From: J014 sp964486055 | GTDB taxonomy: Bacteria; Acidobacteriota; Blastocatellia; Pyrinomonadales; Pyrinomonadaceae | NCBI GenBank assembly: GCA_964486055.1 | Contig: CAZALE010000005.1 | Span: 124,001 to 188,000, forward strand | Length of the DNA: 64,000 bases | Direction of reading: 5' to 3' | Part shown: positions 61,461 through 64,000 of the stretch, piece by piece | How positions within the stretch are numbered: the first letter of the stretch is position 1 | How the letters are laid out: the number at the start of each line of letters is the position of its first letter | Position numbers and translations under genes: made by a program | Notes under the pieces: generated by a model | The model's input: only the letters and a program-made list of their open reading frames with translations | What the model was told of the DNA's origin: nothing | Database searches by the model: none

Positions 61461-64000
61461 ATGAAATCGACAAAATTTATCAGCATTGTGCTGTCAGTGT
61501 TGTCTGGATTTTTCTCGACGGTAAAGAATAGGAAAACTTCAACGGTCCTTTTGTTTCTGGTAGCAACTTTTTGTTTTTGGGCAATGGTTGCTTTTAGAAC
61601 CGGGGCTTGGGTTAGCGATCAAGTCGAACAGAAAAGTTTTGATAGCTCTTCAACTCCCGGATCTTTTAGAGATGAGATAAAGCGATTAAAAGGCAAGGAA
61701 AATAATGAAGAAGTTCAGCAATTCACACCTGGCACTTGCGATACTGCTGGCCCCATCGAGGTTGAATCTACAGGCGGAATAACCTTGGCATCTTATCCAA
61801 CATTGCGGGCTGCATTTAATGCAATCAACAGTGGCACTCACACAGGTACTATTACAATTGATGTTTGTGGCGATACTACCGAAACTGCAACGGCTTCATT
61901 AAATGCAAGCGGTTCTGGATCAGCTAATTACACCTCTGTTACAATCTCGCCTGCTGGAGGGGCGGCTCGAACGATCTCAGGATCTATTTCAGGTGCGGCT
62001 CTCGTCCAATTAAATGGTGCAGATAATGTGACGATTAACGGTCTAAATAGCGGTGGAAACTCCTTGACAATTTCTAATACTTCAACTGCCGGCACCAGTG
62101 GAACATCGACTATTCGTTTAGTAGCTGATGCAACTGGCAATACGATTACAAATTGCTCCATTCTAGGCTCTTCTACAACAGGACTTACAACCAACGGCGG
62201 GACAATCTTTATCAGCACCGCTGGAAGCGGCGGAAACGGAAACGATAACAATACGTTCTCAAACAACAAAATCGGACCAGCAGGAACAAACCTTCCAACC
62301 AAAGCTGTTTATGCTAATGGCTCAACATCAACAACTGCTTCTTACAACAACAATATCACCTTTTCTAACAACGAGATTTTTGACTACTTTAGTGCTACAG
62401 CTGCAAGTATTGGAATTTACCTGGCAGGAGGCAATGATAATTGGACTATTAGCAANNNNNNNNNNNNNNNNNNNNNNNNNNNNNNNNNNNNNNNNNNNNN
62501 NNNNNNNNNNNNNNNNNNNNNNNNNNNNNNNNNNNNNNNNNNNNNNNNNNNNNNNTGGTAACACAGTACGGAACCTCACGATGAGTGCAGGTAATACAGG
62601 AACCGGAACCTCAGCCTCAGTTATTGGTGTCTTTAGTAGCAACATCTCAGCAACAAATAACAACATATCGCAAAACACAATTCATTCATTAAGTAACACA
62701 AATACAACGGCTGCAGTTGCCGTTACAGGACTGGTTTATAATGGCAACACGTCAGCAGGAACTTATTTAGTAGCGAGAAACTTTATTCATTCTTTGTCTG
62801 TTTCAAGCCTTGCTTCAGCCGTTTTGCGCGGTATTCTGCATGTTACTGGTAATGCCACTTATCAGAACAACATGATCAGGCTTGGAATCGACGCAGCTGG
62901 AAACTCTGTAACAGGACCTTACGACATCGCTGGCTATGCCGAAACGGTTGGTTCGAATAACTTTTATCACAACACAATCTACATTGGCGGTTCCTCTGGA
63001 ATCTCAAACGCTTTCACAAATGCACTTTCCAGTGCTGTCACCGTCAATACCAGAAAATTTATCAATAATGTTCTTATCAACGATCGTTCGATTTCGGGCG
63101 GTAGCGGAGCGAATCTCGCAGCAACTTTTACAGGCAGTTTACCTAATCCTTCAGGTCTGACTTCGAACTACAACTTTTATTACTCTCAAAACGCTATTAC
63201 GTTAATTCGAAATGGCTCGACCAATTATTCGCTATCCGGTTGGCGAACTGCTTCAGGCAACCAAGATGGTAATAGCTTCCAAGCTTTAAGCGTTGCACAA
63301 TTTAACCTCGTAAATCCGACGGGTGATGCTAGTAATGTTGATCTACACATTGCAAATACAGGTTCTACCATACTTGAACGAACAGGAACCCCGATCAGTT
63401 CGGTAACAGATGATTTCGATGGACAGCTTCGTGCTAGCTTTACGCCTGTCGATATTGGCGCTGATGCTGGCAATTTCACACAACCCGATGCTTTTCCACC
63501 AGTGATTACCTACACGCCTTTAAACAACACAGCTTCGACATCAAATCGAAACTTGAGCGTGACGATCACAGATTTCACAGGAGTGGCCTCAGGAACTCTA
63601 GCTCCCAGAATCTACTATCGTAAAGGTACGAGCGGCCCCTATGTTTCGACTCAATGCACTGGGACACAACCGAACTACACCTGTACAATTGACTATTCGT
63701 TAGTCGGAGGTGTTGTTACAAACGATACGATTCAATATTTTGTCGTTGCACAAGATACGCTTGGAAATCTGGCAGCAAATCCTAATGCTGGCTTTGCTGG
63801 AACAGACGTGAACAATATTACTACTCCTCCGACAAATCCTAACCAATACAGAATAGCTATACCATATTCAGGAACATTATATGTTGGCTCAAGCGAACTA
63901 ATTACAAGTTTAACTAATGCAGGCGGATTGTTCGAGCTACTCAACAACAATGTGTTGGTAGGAAATCTCACGGTTATTATTACTTCGGACTTAACAAATG
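61461..64000 (+). CDS. Large secreted/surface beta-helix protein (interrupted by a scaffold gap, runs off the right edge)
   Basis: Starts at ATG 61461 after aggagggg. Residues 1-50 hold an N-terminal hydrophobic signal-anchor (SVLSGFFST... STVLLFLVATFCFWAMVAF). From about residue 95 the protein is repetitive and rich in Gly, Asn, Ser and Thr, with patterns like NVTINGLNSGGNSLTISN and NTITNCSILG that fit a right-handed beta-helix of the kind seen in large secreted proteins. 100 N break the gene at 62456-62555, and the frame that is open after the gap (from 62557) differs from the one before it by the placeholder length, as expected for an unknown gap size. The post-gap half has Ig/FN3-like text (FPPVITYTPLNN, YYRKGTSGPYV) and stays open to 64000. 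Function in adhesion or the cell surface is inferred. Confidence 0.75.

Noticed and set aside
62936..63971. Small frames inside the beta-helix gene
   Set aside because: They are other-frame or antisense shadows of the open frame that continues to the right edge.
1..64000. CRISPR arrays, insertion sequences, transposases, tRNA or rRNA genes
   Set aside because: I found no repeat-spacer pattern, no transposase motif, and no cloverleaf with conserved T-loop; none is supported by the sequence.

Overview
This is a bacterial chromosomal window of low to moderate GC, with closely packed genes, many 1 to 4 base start/stop overlaps and four 100-N scaffold gaps (13458-13557, 22276-22375, 28922-29021, 62456-62555). 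The envelope is diderm: there is an outer-membrane BamA-type barrel, a TamB-type protein, a LolC/E-like permease and secreted or lipoprotein-like products. An AroD-AroE fusion, eukaryotic-type Ser/Thr kinase plus FHA genes, NAMPT, HtrA-TPR and a large beta-helix surface protein together would fit Acidobacteriota (Blastocatellia-like). That assignment is an inference from gene style only; the window holds no rRNA, tRNA or other decisive marker.

Left part (1-24.3 kb): truncated clpC and a LolC/E-like permease on the minus strand; a plus-strand operon ribBA-like, tamB, bamA; convergent nadV (NAMPT); a small GH19-type chitinase/lysin; then lon-engB, rho (with a good intrinsic terminator), glgA-purA and an ABC1/UbiB kinase. 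These are mostly housekeeping genes: proteolysis, ribosome assembly, envelope biogenesis, glycogen and purine synthesis.

Middle (24.3-47.5 kb): aroDE with a TspO-like gene and proC on the minus strand, tyrS on the plus strand, a copper locus (copZ, copA, a 30-codon membrane peptide, a DUF1992 gene), and a seven-gene minus-strand operon that runs Ser/Thr kinase, FHA protein, CoA-binding protein, MoaB, polyprenyl glycosylphosphotransferase, MBL hydrolase, AmgK-like sugar kinase. Then come an S9 peptidase, a UPF0102 protein, a haem-binding protein, guanine deaminase, an HtrA-TPR protease and a MerR/B12-binding CarH-like regulator. Divergent from the regulator is what I consider the most novel element of the window: a stand-alone structured RNA at about 46725-46860, with a consensus promoter, a hairpin, a possible H-type pseudoknot and a strong terminator, not placed in front of any gene. 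A biotin-carrier protein gene follows on the minus strand.

Right part (47.8-64 kb): an oligopeptide ABC transporter operon oppABC-(unknown secreted protein)-oppDF; a signalling cluster made of a PocR/GAF/GGDEF diguanylate cyclase, an AAA-like protein with a degenerate P-loop fused to an RsbW-like HATPase, a STAS antagonist and a GAF/HD-GYP phosphodiesterase, followed by a convergent SpoIIAA-like gene; and finally a long beta-helix surface protein, interrupted by a gap and running off the window. The cluster encodes both making and breaking of c-di-GMP together with partner-switch components, but no sigma factor or PP2C phosphatase is present in the window.
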